A stretch of DNA of 64,000 bases from Bacteroides sedimenti (GCF_040365225.1 NZ_AP028055.1:3596001-3660000), one strand, 5' to 3'; positions 52,489-61,393 are shown, counted from the stretch's first letter. Notes: a model not told the origin generated them from the sequence alone. Translations and numbers: made by a program.

Positions 52489-52686
52489 ATGAAAACGATA
52501 ATTATTATACTTGTAACACTATTCGTAATTTTGATATATGCATTAACCGCTATCAAAATATATAAAAATGCCAATACTGCCTCTTTAAACCCTTTATGGC
52601 TGATCTTGATTTTGATTCTGCCTGTATTAGGCCCTTTGTTCTTTCTATCGTACGGACTTCCTCGAAAAAAGAAAAATTATTTGTAG
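52489..52686 (+). CDS. PLDc_N-type small membrane protein
   Basis: 65 residues with two TM helices (about 3-22 and 36-56). The pattern NPLWLILILILPVLGPLFFL is that of the phospholipase-D N-terminal (PLDc_N, PF13396) domain, which also occurs as stand-alone small proteins near toxin-immunity or phage-defence genes. The basic C terminus (LPRKKKNYL) should be cytoplasmic. Role unknown. Confidence 0.6.
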   Translation: MKTIIIILVTLFVILIYALTAIKIYKNANTASLNPLWLILILILPVLGPLFFLSYGLPRKKKNYL

Positions 52687-52840
52687 TTGATAGGCCAACT
52701 TTATCATGAATCTAAATATTCAGGGTAAGAACATTTTTGATTGATCTTATCTTGTTCTGGCTTGTTTTTATTTTATTTTTAACAGCAATCTTCATTATTA
52801 CTGTTAAGAATAATAGGATGGAGATGGCGCCAGCTTCTTT

Positions 52841-53737
52841 TTAAGTCAGCATTAATCCCAGCGAAACAAGTATTGCTAGATAGAGCATGTTGCGGGAAGT
52901 CTCCCCAAGAATTACATTCAATCCTTTTCCGTTGTTAATCCTTACCATTCGTTGCCAGGTTTTGAAATGAGGAATCAGATAAAACTGTGGAAGAAGGGCT
53001 GCCCACAGATGGCCGGTTAGGACGAAATAAAGGCAGAACTCGCATGCCGCGATTCCCAGGAAGAGATAGAGGTAACGGCCAAAAGGTTCTCCGAAGCGGA
53101 CCACCACCGTCTTTTTACCACTCAGGGCATCGGCTTCACGGTCGCGGTAATTGTTCAGTACAAGCAAAGTATCTATAGCCAATCCACTGATTAATGAACC
53201 GATAATTACGTTGGGGGTAAGCGTCAGAGCCTGCACGTAGTAGGTTCCGCATACCGGCACAAAGCCAAAGAAGAGCAGCACCAACACATCTCCCCAGCCG
53301 TGATAAGAGAGGGGATAAGGGCCGGCGGTGTATAGAAATGCGAAGATAACGCAGACAACTCCTACCAGAATCAGCCACCATCCGCCATACAAGAGCAACG
53401 TGCTGCCTATGGCACAAGCCAGTGCAACGGTCACGATGATTCCTTTCTTCATGGCTCCCGGAGTAATCCAACCCTGTGCACAAGCTCGTTCGGGGCCCAG
53501 GCGGTCTTCCCGGTCGGTTCCTTTCATGTAATCGAAAAGGTCGTTTATCAGGTTGGAGGCAATCTGCATCAGGAAGGCGAACAAGCAACAAATTAGTGCC
53601 GGAAGCCAGTTGAACTTTCCGTCGGCAAAGGCAAGTCCGCTTCCTATTAATATTGGCACCAATGCTCCGGCCAGTGTTTTGGGACGAACAGCCAGGAGCC
53701 ATGCTTTGGCTGAGTTCTTTTTTATAATATCGTTCAT
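52841..53737 (-). CDS. menA: 1,4-dihydroxy-2-naphthoate polyprenyltransferase
   Basis: Attaches the polyprenyl chain to DHNA in menaquinone synthesis, in the inner membrane. 298 residues from ATG 53737; an upstream ATG at 53767 lies beyond the promoter and is rejected. About eight TM helices. The prenyl-diphosphate-binding motif is NDLFDYMKGTDREDR near 65, and the second is NNYRDREAD near 195. The long prenyl chain should come from a polyprenyl synthase, possibly the one at 3.3 kb. No other men genes adjoin it. Confidence 0.93.
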   Translation of the reverse strand: MNDIIKKNSAKAWLLAVRPKTLAGALVPILIGSGLAFADGKFNWLPALICCLFAFLMQIASNLINDLFDYMKGTDREDRLGPERACAQGWITPGAMKKGIIVTVALACAIGSTLLLYGGWWLILVGVVCVIFAFLYTAGPYPLSYHGWGDVLVLLFFGFVPVCGTYYVQALTLTPNVIIGSLISGLAIDTLLVLNNYRDREADALSGKKTVVVRFGEPFGRYLYLFLGIAACEFCLYFVLTGHLWAALLPQFYLIPHFKTWQRMVRINNGKGLNVILGETSRNMLYLAILVSLGLMLT

Positions 53738-53756
53738 CTTTTTCGTTTTAACAGAA

Positions 53757-53764
53757 CAAAGATA
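53757..53764 (-). promoter_or_regulatory. Bacteroidota -7 promoter box for menA
   Basis: The minus strand reads TATCTTTG 19 bases before ATG 53737. Confidence 0.65.
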
Positions 53765-53869
53765 CAATGATTCTGAGGAATATTTTGAATGATAGAGATA
53801 AAATGGGATTATAACATTGATATTTATTTATAAAATAAAGCTATAGTGTAGTTTTTTTAATAAGATTTT

Positions 53870-53877
53870 TATCTTTG
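53870..53877 (+). promoter_or_regulatory. Bacteroidota -7 promoter box for the hypothetical gene at 53935
   Basis: TATCTTTG lies 57 bases before ATG 53935, and excludes the in-frame ATG at 53875, which would overlap the box. Confidence 0.55.
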
Positions 53878-53934
53878 TTTCGTGTTTGTGTTGTAACTAG
53901 ATGTTTGAATTGTATAATTATATTAAAAAAAATA

Positions 53935-54417
53935 ATGAGAGGTAAACGTAAAAAGATGTATCTGATTATTTCTTTAATCATTCCTGTTTTATCCACTTTT
54001 TTGGTTATAGCATATATAAGGTTGCAGAATTTTGCAACAACCATAGCGGAAGAAGATACATCCAGCCTTTTTGCTTATGAGAAAAAGATTTTGTCTGATA
54101 ATACCTTTAGTGGCAAGATAATTGCAAAGGAAAACTGTCAGAATGATTATCGTTTGTTTATTAAACTTGATTCAAAAACGAGAATACCGGATTTCATAGA
54201 TGCTTCTTCATTTTATTTTTCCGATCATTATAAATATAAGTACTTCAAATGCACTGATTATAAATATAATGGTTATAGTGTAAGTTTCTTAAATGGAGTT
54301 ATGAATCTGAAAACATCTAAAACTTTATATTATTATTCCAGATTAGGAGATATTATGGAAAAAGATTCCTGCTCTGATTCTATCAGAGTAAATAAGCGAA
54401 AGTTTTTTTATTTCTGA
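53935..54417 (+). CDS. hypothetical membrane-anchored protein
   Basis: 160 residues from ATG 53935 (MRGKRKKMYLIIS). One N-terminal TM helix (about 8-27) after a basic start, then an extracytoplasmic domain of about 130 residues rich in Lys, Tyr and Ser (DHYKYKYFKCTDYKYNGYSV). No domain recognised. Composition and style match the small proteins at 50.3-52.4 kb, separated from it only by menA. Confidence 0.55.
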   Translation: MRGKRKKMYLIISLIIPVLSTFLVIAYIRLQNFATTIAEEDTSSLFAYEKKILSDNTFSGKIIAKENCQNDYRLFIKLDSKTRIPDFIDASSFYFSDHYKYKYFKCTDYKYNGYSVSFLNGVMNLKTSKTLYYYSRLGDIMEKDSCSDSIRVNKRKFFYF

Positions 54418-54458
54418 CGATTGCACGGTCATCGTATATAAAATAAGATAAAACAAGG

Positions 54459-54466
54459 TATCTTTG
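54459..54466 (+). promoter_or_regulatory. Bacteroidota -7 promoter box for the metallophosphoesterase lipoprotein
   Basis: TATCTTTG lies 29 bases before ATG 54495. Confidence 0.6.
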
Positions 54467-54494
54467 CCTCTGATTGGAATCGTATCATATAAAT

Positions 54495-55343
54495 ATGAAA
54501 AGATGCATTTTTACATATATTATTTTAATAGGATTGGCACTGACATCCTGCTCCACCACAAAGAATCTTTCGCGGCGGGGGGCTCAGCATGTAAAAAGGT
54601 ATGAGTTCTCTCATCAGGATCTTCCGAAAGCATTCGATGGGTTTCGTATTGCCTTTATTTCCGACTTGCATTATAAGAGTGCGTTGCAGGAGAAGGGATT
54701 GGTAAAGTTGGTGCATCAGTTGCAGGCTGTCAATCCCGATTTGTTGCTGATGGGTGGAGATTACCAGGAGGGTTGTCAGTATGTGAAAGAGCTGTTCGAC
54801 CGCCTGTCGGAGGTTCACCCTCAATATGGTATTGCCGGAGTATTGGGAAACAATGATTACGAACGTTGTCACGACGAGATTGTGACGGAAATGCAGCGGC
54901 ACGGCATGCGGGTGCTAGAGCATCTTTGTGACACGATAACCAAAGAAGGGCAACGGATAATTGTTGCAGGGGTGCGTAATCCGTTCGATTTGAAAATCAA
55001 TGGCGTTTCGCCCACTCTTGATTTGAAGCCGGAAGATTTTGTTGTTTTGCTAACCCATACACCCGATTATGTGGAGGATGTGGATGTTTCGAATACTGAC
55101 CTCGCTCTGGCAGGGCATACGCATGGCGGGCAGATCACTTTGTTCGGGATTTATGCTCCTGTAACTCCTTCTCATTATGGCAGGAAGTTCCTGAAAGGGA
55201 AAAAGAAAACATCGGCTAAGGTGCCGGTGATTATTACCAACGGCATTGGCACTTCGTCGAAGAACATCAGAATGTTTGCGCCTAGTGAAATAGTAGTGAT
55301 TGAACTGCGTTGCAAGAGTCCGGAATTCCACTACAAAAAATAG
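54495..55343 (+). CDS. calcineurin-like metallophosphoesterase lipoprotein (YkuE/YaeI type)
   Basis: 282 residues from ATG 54495. The lipoprotein signal ends LALTSCSTT. Metal motifs in order: FISDLHYKS near 57, LLMGGDYQEG near 88, GVLGNNDYER near 117, LTHTPDYV near 185 and AGHTHGGQITL near 206. YkuE-type enzymes hydrolyse lipid-linked diphosphates such as UDP-diacylglucosamine or similar lipid heads; the substrate here is uncertain. Its 3' end overlaps the convergent nadD by 13 bases. Confidence 0.88.
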   Translation: MKRCIFTYIILIGLALTSCSTTKNLSRRGAQHVKRYEFSHQDLPKAFDGFRIAFISDLHYKSALQEKGLVKLVHQLQAVNPDLLLMGGDYQEGCQYVKELFDRLSEVHPQYGIAGVLGNNDYERCHDEIVTEMQRHGMRVLEHLCDTITKEGQRIIVAGVRNPFDLKINGVSPTLDLKPEDFVVLLTHTPDYVEDVDVSNTDLALAGHTHGGQITLFGIYAPVTPSHYGRKFLKGKKKTSAKVPVIITNGIGTSSKNIRMFAPSEIVVIELRCKSPEFHYKK

Positions 55344-55909
55344 CCCTCTTCCTTGATTTTCTGGTAAACAGCCGGATGCATAAAATAGCGGATGTCCTTT
55401 CCGCTTTTAATGCCATCTCTAATAAAGGTGGAACTAATGTCTATTTCGGGCACGTTGGTGAGTTTTACCGAAGGAGGAAGTGTGCTTTTATCTATGGTTG
55501 AACCGGGGCGTGGATAAATCCAGATTTCATTCTCGTTAATGATTCGCTGATAATCTCTCCACTTATCAAAAATAAGCCAGTTATCTCCGCCGATGATGAG
55601 AATGAATTCCCGGTCGGGATAGGCTTTCTTCAGTTTGTCGATCGTATCGCAGGAGTAAGAAGGTTTGGGCAGGTGGAACTCAAAGTCAGATGCAAGGAAT
55701 TTGGGATATCCTTCAATGGCCAGTTTTACCAGCTCCAGACGAATGTTGTCGTCCAGAAAGTCGCTTTCTTTCAACGGGTTTTGCGGGGTGACTAAAAACC
55801 ATAGTTCATCGAGCTCCTCGAACTCGCAAATATAATTTGCCAGTGCGAGGTGCCCGATGTGAATAGGATTGAATGTTCCACCGAATATACCCGTCTTTAT
55901 TTTCTTCAT
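55331..55909 (-). CDS. nadD: nicotinate-nucleotide adenylyltransferase
   Basis: Makes deamido-NAD from nicotinate mononucleotide and ATP. 192 residues. The N-terminal FGGTFNPIHIGHLALANYI contains the nucleotidyltransferase (H/T)xGH motif; FILIIGGDNWLIFDKW is near 100 and the C-terminal motif ISSTFIRDGI near 157. It follows gmk by 34 bases and is the last gene of yicC-gmk-nadD. Confidence 0.95.
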   Translation of the reverse strand: MKKIKTGIFGGTFNPIHIGHLALANYICEFEELDELWFLVTPQNPLKESDFLDDNIRLELVKLAIEGYPKFLASDFEFHLPKPSYSCDTIDKLKKAYPDREFILIIGGDNWLIFDKWRDYQRIINENEIWIYPRPGSTIDKSTLPPSVKLTNVPEIDISSTFIRDGIKSGKDIRYFMHPAVYQKIKEEGYFL

Positions 55910-55943
55910 ATCAGAAAAATGATGATATCCCTGAAAAAGGGAA

Positions 55944-56510
55944 TTATCTATTTAGGAAGTCTTGGATTACCTTAAGTGCTTTGTTACGTGCCTCTTCCAG
56001 ATTGTCGTTTATTATCACGACATCGAACTTATCGGCAAAACTTAGTTCGAATTCCGCTTTTGCAAGACGATTTTCGATAACTGAAGGCTCGTCGGTTCCT
56101 CTTCCTACAAGACGCTCACGAAGCACTTCCATGGAAGGGGGTTGTATGAATACAGAAAGCGCGCGGTCTCCGTAGAAATTCTTGATATTACATCCGCCAA
56201 CCACGTCGACATCGAATATCACATTCTGACCGGCAGCCAGCTGTTTTTCGACTTGTTCTTTCAGGGTGCCGTAGAAACGGTCTTTGTACACCTCTTCGTA
56301 TTCCAGGAATTCATCGTTGTTGATTCGCTGACGAAACTCTTCCGGTGAAAGAAAGAAATATTCCACTCCATGCTGTTCGGTCCCACGAGGCGGACGGCTG
56401 GTTGCTGAAATTGAAAAGGCAAGTTTAAGGCCCTGTTTCAACAGGTAGTTAATCATGGTTGACTTGCCAGCCCCGGAAGGTGCTGAAAATATAATTAACT
56501 TTCCTTTCAT
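55944..56510 (-). CDS. gmk: guanylate kinase
   Basis: Phosphorylates GMP to GDP. 188 residues. P-loop SAPSGAGKST (about 9-18), the GMP-binding segment SRPPRGTEQHGVEYFFLS (about 38-55), and NVIFDVDVVGG near 97. It lies one base after the yicC stop, a conserved yicC-gmk pairing. Confidence 0.96.
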   Translation of the reverse strand: MKGKLIIFSAPSGAGKSTMINYLLKQGLKLAFSISATSRPPRGTEQHGVEYFFLSPEEFRQRINNDEFLEYEEVYKDRFYGTLKEQVEKQLAAGQNVIFDVDVVGGCNIKNFYGDRALSVFIQPPSMEVLRERLVGRGTDEPSVIENRLAKAEFELSFADKFDVVIINDNLEEARNKALKVIQDFLNR

Positions 56511-56511
56511 A

Positions 56512-57387
56512 TTACATTACGTTTAAAACTTGTTCTTTGATTTGTTCTAGTTCGTCTTTCATCTGAACCACTATTTTCTGCATCTCCGCATTGTTGGATT
56601 TGCTTCCGAGGGTATTGATTTCACGCCCCATCTCCTGAGCGATAAAACCTAGCTTCTTTCCTTGTCCGCTGCCCTCTTCCATTGTATTGATAAAGTAGGT
56701 CAGGTGGTTGGCTAGTCTCTGCTTCTCCTCATTGATGTCCAGCTTCTCAATATAATAGATGAGTTCCTGTTCAAGGCGGTTCTTATCAAAATCTACACTG
56801 GCTGTCTTTTCCAGTGCATCCATGATGCGTGTCTTTATCTTTTCTATACGCTCTGCTTCATGTGGTGATACCGACTCGAGTAATGACCGGATGTTCGCAA
56901 TTTTCTCCCGGAATTTCTTTTCCAGAGCCGAACCTTCCTGTTTGCGGAAGTCTACCAAGTGCTGAATAGCTTCTTGTACTGCTTTGTGTGCCTCTGCCCA
57001 CTCTTCCTCAGAAAGCTCCTGAGTCTCCATCTTGGACATCACATCGGGCATGCGAAGCAATATTTTAAACCAATCGTTCGGCATCGGAATTTCCAACGCA
57101 TCAGATAGCTGTCTGATTTGTCTGTAGTAACCTTCTACAACAGCTGCATTGATTGGAGTAACCACATCTGCATCGCTCTTGTCTATCCAAAGGCTGAAAT
57201 CAACCTTGCCTCTTTCAAGCGATTTTGCTATTTCATTACGTATCTCCATCTCCTTTTCCCGATAGGCAGGAGCGATACGTGTTGATAAATCCAGAGCTTT
57301 ACTGTTGAGTGACTTTATTTCAACGTTAATCTTCTTGTCAACCAGGGTGATAGTGGCTTTCCCGTAGCCGGTCATTGATTGTATCAT
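56512..57387 (-). CDS. YicC family endoribonuclease-like protein
   Basis: 291 residues from ATG 57387. The family signature MIQSMTGYGKA starts the protein, and the C-terminal half has DFDKNRLEQELIYYIEKLDI and GKKLGFIAQEMGREINTLGSKSNN, both typical of YicC/YloC. E. coli YicC cleaves RNA and has been linked to small-RNA decay. The longer open frame to 57438 is rejected because a promoter box lies at 57405-57412. First gene of the yicC-gmk-nadD operon. Confidence 0.92.
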   Translation of the reverse strand: MIQSMTGYGKATITLVDKKINVEIKSLNSKALDLSTRIAPAYREKEMEIRNEIAKSLERGKVDFSLWIDKSDADVVTPINAAVVEGYYRQIRQLSDALEIPMPNDWFKILLRMPDVMSKMETQELSEEEWAEAHKAVQEAIQHLVDFRKQEGSALEKKFREKIANIRSLLESVSPHEAERIEKIKTRIMDALEKTASVDFDKNRLEQELIYYIEKLDINEEKQRLANHLTYFINTMEEGSGQGKKLGFIAQEMGREINTLGSKSNNAEMQKIVVQMKDELEQIKEQVLNVM

Positions 57388-57404
57388 AGTTGGTAAATTT
57401 TCTG

Positions 57405-57412
57405 CAAAAATA
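57405..57412 (-). promoter_or_regulatory. Bacteroidota -7 promoter box for yicC-gmk-nadD
   Basis: The minus strand reads TATTTTTG 17 bases before ATG 57387. Confidence 0.6.
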
Positions 57413-57454
57413 ATGTTTTCTATCCAATTATGTCTCATAATTCTTCAGAATTGT

Positions 57455-57462
57455 TACCTTTG
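57455..57462 (+). promoter_or_regulatory. Bacteroidota -7 promoter box for the riboswitch-carboxylase operon
   Basis: TACCTTTG ends about seven bases before the 5' edge of the cobalamin aptamer, so the transcript starts with the riboswitch. Confidence 0.7.
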
Positions 57463-57469
57463 CCCCCGA

Positions 57470-57680
57470 ATTGGTTTGCTGTTGTTTATCAACGATAGCA
57501 ATTAAAAGGGAATCGGGTGAAAATCCCGGACAGGCCCGCTGCTGTGAACCTCTGTAAATCATCCTGATAAAAACTCTTGCCACTGGCTGTTGCCGGGAAG
57601 GCGTTCAGGATGGGAGTAAGTCAGAAGACCTGCCAATCTGTTTCATGTTTATCTCCTCGTGGAGTGGGAAATGAACCTTT
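57470..57680 (+). ncRNA. cobalamin (B12) riboswitch
   Basis: The outer stem pairs ATTGG (57470-57474) with CCAAT (57633-57637). Inside are the conserved GGGAATCGGGTGAAAATCCC, GGACAGGCCCGCTGCTGTGA, the B12 box GCCACTG (57579-57585) and AGTCAGAAGACCTGCC at the 3' end. A following hairpin, TTCAT..CTCC-TCGT-GGAG..ATGAA (about 57642-57674), is probably the kissing-loop and expression-platform stem. No T run follows, so control is more likely translational or by another mechanism than classic termination. Such riboswitches normally lower expression when adenosylcobalamin is abundant. It precedes the biotin-dependent carboxylase operon. Confidence 0.93.
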
Positions 57681-57767
57681 GCGTACTAAAATCTGTTTTT
57701 GAAGGAATTTAATAGTAATTGTTCTGCCTTATTGGCGGAATGAATTGTTGTACCAAATATCTGAGAA

Positions 57768-59282
57768 ATGATTAGAAGAATCTTGGTTGCTAACCGTGGC
57801 GAGATTGCGGTGAGAGTTATGCGCTCCTGCAGGGAAATGGAGATTGAATCGATTGCGATTTTCTCTGAAGCCGACCGGACGGCAAAACATGTCTTGTATG
57901 CTGATGAAGCCTATTGTGTAGGTGGAGCAGCATCAAAAGACAGCTATCTGAATGTAGAAAAAATCATCGAAATTGCCAAAGCTCATCAGGTGGATGCAAT
58001 CCATCCGGGCTATGGTTTCCTCTCTGAAAACTCCCTTTTTGCCAATCGCTGCAAGGAAGAAGGTATAATCTTTATAGGGCCTGATGCTGGAACAATGGAT
58101 GCGATGGGTGATAAGATATCTGCACGTAAGCAGATGATTGCAGCTGATGTACCTGTTGTTCCTGGTACTGAACAGAGCCTGAGAGATGTGAAAGAGGCAA
58201 TCGATGTATGTAATAAAATTGGCTATCCGGTGATGCTGAAGGCATCGATGGGCGGTGGCGGAAAAGGGATGAGGCTGATTCACAATGAAAGCGAAGTCGA
58301 AGAGGCTTATACTACAGCAAAATCGGAGGCACTCTCATCATTTGGTGATGATACCGTATACCTGGAAAAGTTTGTGGAAGAACCTCACCATATTGAATTC
58401 CAGATTTTGGGTGATAATTATGGGAATGTGGTTCATCTGTGTGAAAGAGAGTGCTCTGTACAACGACGCAATCAGAAGATTGTAGAGGAGAGTCCATCTC
58501 CATTTATTACTGCGGAGTTGAGGGAAATGATGGGAAAAGCGGCGGTTGCTGCAGCAAAGGCTGTGAACTATGTCGGTGCCGGAACAATTGAGTTTTTGGT
58601 GGACAAGAACCGTAACTTCTACTTCCTGGAAATGAATACCCGGCTGCAGGTAGAGCATCCTATAACAGAAGAGGTGCTTGGCGTGGATTTGGTAAAAGAA
58701 CAGATTCACATTGCCAACGGCATTCCTTTGCGTTTTAACCAGGAAGATATCGTGCAGCGTGGACATGCCATTGAATGCCGTATTTGTGCCGAAGATACTG
58801 AATTTAATTTTATGCCTTGTCCGGGTGTGATTCGACAGATAACAGAGCCTAATGGTATAGGCGTTCGCATTGATAGTTATGTGTACGAAGGATATGAAAT
58901 TCCGATTCATTACGACCCGATGATTGGTAAACTGATTGTATGGGCTACTACCCGTAAATATGCTATCGAACGGATGCGCCGGGTGCTTCACGAGTACAAG
59001 ATAACCGGAGTTAAAACTAATATTGGTTACCTGAGAAGCATCATGGATACTCCGGACTTTGTAAAAGGTGCTTATGATACCGGCTTTATACAGAAGAATA
59101 CAGGATTGCTGTTGAAAGGCATTCCTACTGACGAGGAAGAAACCGAAAATATTGCAATGGTGGCAACGTATATAGACTATCTGATGAATCTGGAAGAAAA
59201 TAACTCGAATGTATCTACCGATAATCGTCCTATCAGCCGCTGGCGTGAGTTTGGTTTACACAAAGGGGTATTGAGAATCTAA
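57768..59282 (+). CDS. biotin carboxylase subunit of an acyl-CoA carboxylase
   Basis: 504 residues. It carries out ATP-dependent carboxylation of the biotin carrier. MIRRILVANRGEIAVRVMRS starts the biotin-carboxylase N domain. The ATP-grasp loop ASMGGGGKGMRL is near 159-170, and EMNTRLQVEHPITEEV near 286-301 carries active-site residues. It is longer than AccC (about 450) because of a C-terminal extension of about 50 residues, as in propionyl-CoA carboxylase alpha chains. The operon continues with the biotin carrier and carboxyltransferase. Confidence 0.93.
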   Translation: MIRRILVANRGEIAVRVMRSCREMEIESIAIFSEADRTAKHVLYADEAYCVGGAASKDSYLNVEKIIEIAKAHQVDAIHPGYGFLSENSLFANRCKEEGIIFIGPDAGTMDAMGDKISARKQMIAADVPVVPGTEQSLRDVKEAIDVCNKIGYPVMLKASMGGGGKGMRLIHNESEVEEAYTTAKSEALSSFGDDTVYLEKFVEEPHHIEFQILGDNYGNVVHLCERECSVQRRNQKIVEESPSPFITAELREMMGKAAVAAAKAVNYVGAGTIEFLVDKNRNFYFLEMNTRLQVEHPITEEVLGVDLVKEQIHIANGIPLRFNQEDIVQRGHAIECRICAEDTEFNFMPCPGVIRQITEPNGIGVRIDSYVYEGYEIPIHYDPMIGKLIVWATTRKYAIERMRRVLHEYKITGVKTNIGYLRSIMDTPDFVKGAYDTGFIQKNTGLLLKGIPTDEEETENIAMVATYIDYLMNLEENNSNVSTDNRPISRWREFGLHKGVLRI

Positions 59283-59296
59283 AAGAAAGCAAACAA

Positions 59297-59812
59297 ATGG
59301 AAATACATATTGGAAAAAGAACTGCTGAAATAGAACTTCTTTCAAAGGAGGGCAATAATGTGCGCCTTACCATTGATGGAAAAGAGTTTGAAGTGGATGT
59401 GGTAATGGCGGAAAACGGAGCCTGTTCTATTCTGCATAATGGAAAGTCGTACAATGCAGAGCTTATTCGTTCGGGGAATGGGAAGAGTTACAAGGTAAAT
59501 ACCCACTTCTCTTCTTATAATGTGGATATCGTCGATACAAAAGCAAAGTATTTGCGAATGAAAAAGAAAGAAGAGGTGCGACAGGATGATAAAGTGGTAT
59601 CACCAATGCCTGGGAAAGTGGTGAAAATACCTGTGAATGAAGGTGACCTGGTGGCTGCCGGAGAAACAGTGCTGGTTATTGAAGCCATGAAAATGCAGAG
59701 TAATTATAAAGTGACTTCCGATTGCTATATCAAAGAAATCCTGGTTAACGAGGGTGACTCTGTGAATAGTGACCAACAGCTGATATTGCTGGATTTAAAT
59801 GTTGAAAAATGA
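59297..59812 (+). CDS. biotin carboxyl carrier subunit
   Basis: 171 residues. The C-terminal biotinyl domain (about 97-168) has the EAMKMQS motif with the biotinylated Lys near 134, and MPGKVVKI at its start. The N-terminal 90 residues form a separate beta-rich domain (HIGKRTAEIELLSKEGNNVR). Carries CO2 between the biotin carboxylase 14 bases upstream and the carboxyltransferase 7 bases downstream. Confidence 0.93.
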   Translation: MEIHIGKRTAEIELLSKEGNNVRLTIDGKEFEVDVVMAENGACSILHNGKSYNAELIRSGNGKSYKVNTHFSSYNVDIVDTKAKYLRMKKKEEVRQDDKVVSPMPGKVVKIPVNEGDLVAAGETVLVIEAMKMQSNYKVTSDCYIKEILVNEGDSVNSDQQLILLDLNVEK

Positions 59813-59819
59813 TTAAGTA

Positions 59820-61352
59820 ATGGAAAAAGAAAAAATATATAACCGTTTTCTGGAAAAGGATAAAATAGCCGAATTGGGTGGAGGCGTGAACAGGGTTGAA
59901 AAGCAGCATCAGGCTGGCAAAATGACTGCCCGCGAACGTATTGAGATGTTGCTGGATAAGGGAACCTTTACAGAACTGGATAAGCTAATGGTACATCGTT
60001 GCACTAATTTTGGAATGGATAAGAATATAATTCCGGGAGATGGTGTGGTTTCAGGATATGGAAAGATTGATGGACGGCTGGTGTTTGTATATGCATACGA
60101 TTTTACTGTGTATGGCGGAACGTTGAGTGCAACAAACTCACGCAAGATTGTTAAAGTACAGGAACTGGCTCTGAAAAACGGAGCGCCTGTTATTGCTCTG
60201 AACGATTCTGGTGGAGCCCGTATTCAGGAAGGGGTAGAGAGCCTGACTGGCTATGCTTCTATCTTTTACCAGAACACCATGGCTTCGGGAGTAATTCCTC
60301 AGATCTCGGCAATATTGGGTCCCTGTGCAGGCGGGGCTTGCTACTCTCCTGCATTGACCGACTTTATTTTTATGGTGAAAGAGAAAAGTCATATGTTTGT
60401 TACCGGGCCTGATGTGGTGAAAACGGTAACTCACGAAGAGGTAAGTAAAGAAGAGCTTGGGGGTGCTTATACTCACAGCAGTAAGAGTGGGGTTACTCAC
60501 TTCCTGAGCAATTCGGAAGAAGAATTGCTGATGGGTATCCGTGAGCTGCTGAGCTTCCTTCCTTCCAACAACATGGAAGATGCTCCTTTGTCTGCAGCTA
60601 CTGATGATATCCGACGTGAAGAGGAGTCGCTGGAGAATGTAGTCCCGACCGACCCTAACATTCCTTATGACATCAAAGATATCATTGAACCGGTAATGGA
60701 CGACCACTATTTCTTTGAAGTAATGCCTCACTTTGCCAGAAATGCTGTAATTGGTTTTGGTCGCCTTGGTGGAAAATCAGTCGGTGTGATAGCTAATCAG
60801 CCCGCTTATCTGGCCGGTGTGCTTGATATAGATGCTTCCGATAAGATTGCACGTTTCATACGTTTCTGTGATTGTTTCAATATTCCGTTGGTTACCTTTG
60901 AAGATGTGCCGGGATTTCTTCCGGGTTGCATACAAGAACACAACGGTATAATCCGTCATGGGGCGAAAATTGTATATGCATATGCCGAAGCAACGGTCCC
61001 TAAAGTAACCCTGATTACCAGAAAAGCGTACGGAGGAGCATATATTGTGATGGCAAGCAAACAGACAGGTGCAGATGTAAACCTGGCTTATCCGAATGCT
61101 GAAATTGCAGTGATGGGGGCCGAAGGAGCCGTGAATATTCTCTTCAGAAATGCTGATGAAGAAGCTAAGAAACAGGCAATTGAGGATTATAAAACCAACT
61201 TTGCCAATCCGTATCAAGCAGCAGAATTGGGATACATTGATGAAATTATTCTTCCGCGTCAAACTCGCTTTAAACTGATTCAGGCGTTGGAGATGGCTCA
61301 TAACAAGATGCAGACTAACCCGCCGAAAAAGCACGGAAATATGCCATTATAA
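59820..61352 (+). CDS. acyl-CoA carboxylase carboxyltransferase subunit (propionyl/methylmalonyl-CoA type)
   Basis: 510 residues, the full-length fused type of PccB/MmdA. N-terminal crotonase half has NDSGGARIQEGVESLTGYAS near 123 and GPCAGGACYSPALTDF near 166; C-terminal half has DVPGFLPGCIQEHNGIIRHG near 362 and ARKAYGGAYIVMAS-like TRKAYGGAYIVM near 399. It transfers carboxyl groups between biotin and propionyl-CoA. No membrane sodium-pump subunit is present, so a soluble ATP-dependent carboxylase is likely; direction in the cell is not certain. It connects to methylmalonyl-CoA made or used by mutAB. Confidence 0.93.
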   Translation: MEKEKIYNRFLEKDKIAELGGGVNRVEKQHQAGKMTARERIEMLLDKGTFTELDKLMVHRCTNFGMDKNIIPGDGVVSGYGKIDGRLVFVYAYDFTVYGGTLSATNSRKIVKVQELALKNGAPVIALNDSGGARIQEGVESLTGYASIFYQNTMASGVIPQISAILGPCAGGACYSPALTDFIFMVKEKSHMFVTGPDVVKTVTHEEVSKEELGGAYTHSSKSGVTHFLSNSEEELLMGIRELLSFLPSNNMEDAPLSAATDDIRREEESLENVVPTDPNIPYDIKDIIEPVMDDHYFFEVMPHFARNAVIGFGRLGGKSVGVIANQPAYLAGVLDIDASDKIARFIRFCDCFNIPLVTFEDVPGFLPGCIQEHNGIIRHGAKIVYAYAEATVPKVTLITRKAYGGAYIVMASKQTGADVNLAYPNAEIAVMGAEGAVNILFRNADEEAKKQAIEDYKTNFANPYQAAELGYIDEIILPRQTRFKLIQALEMAHNKMQTNPPKKHGNMPL

Positions 61353-61393
61353 TTTATTTTGGAAAAAAGTGGGGGTTTTCTATGTAAAAAGTG

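Noticed and set aside
52737..52844. 36-codon frame from a TTG with one hydrophobic segment, overlapping the menA stop
   Set aside because: Non-ATG start and no supporting signal; may be a remnant of a small membrane gene but cannot be supported.
53136..53702. 188-codon frame within menA on the same strand in another frame
   Set aside because: Lies wholly inside menA, whose own frame shows clear family motifs.
58338..58991. 217-codon antisense frame in the biotin carboxylase gene
   Set aside because: Shadow of a strongly conserved coding sequence; no promoter or protein-like features.
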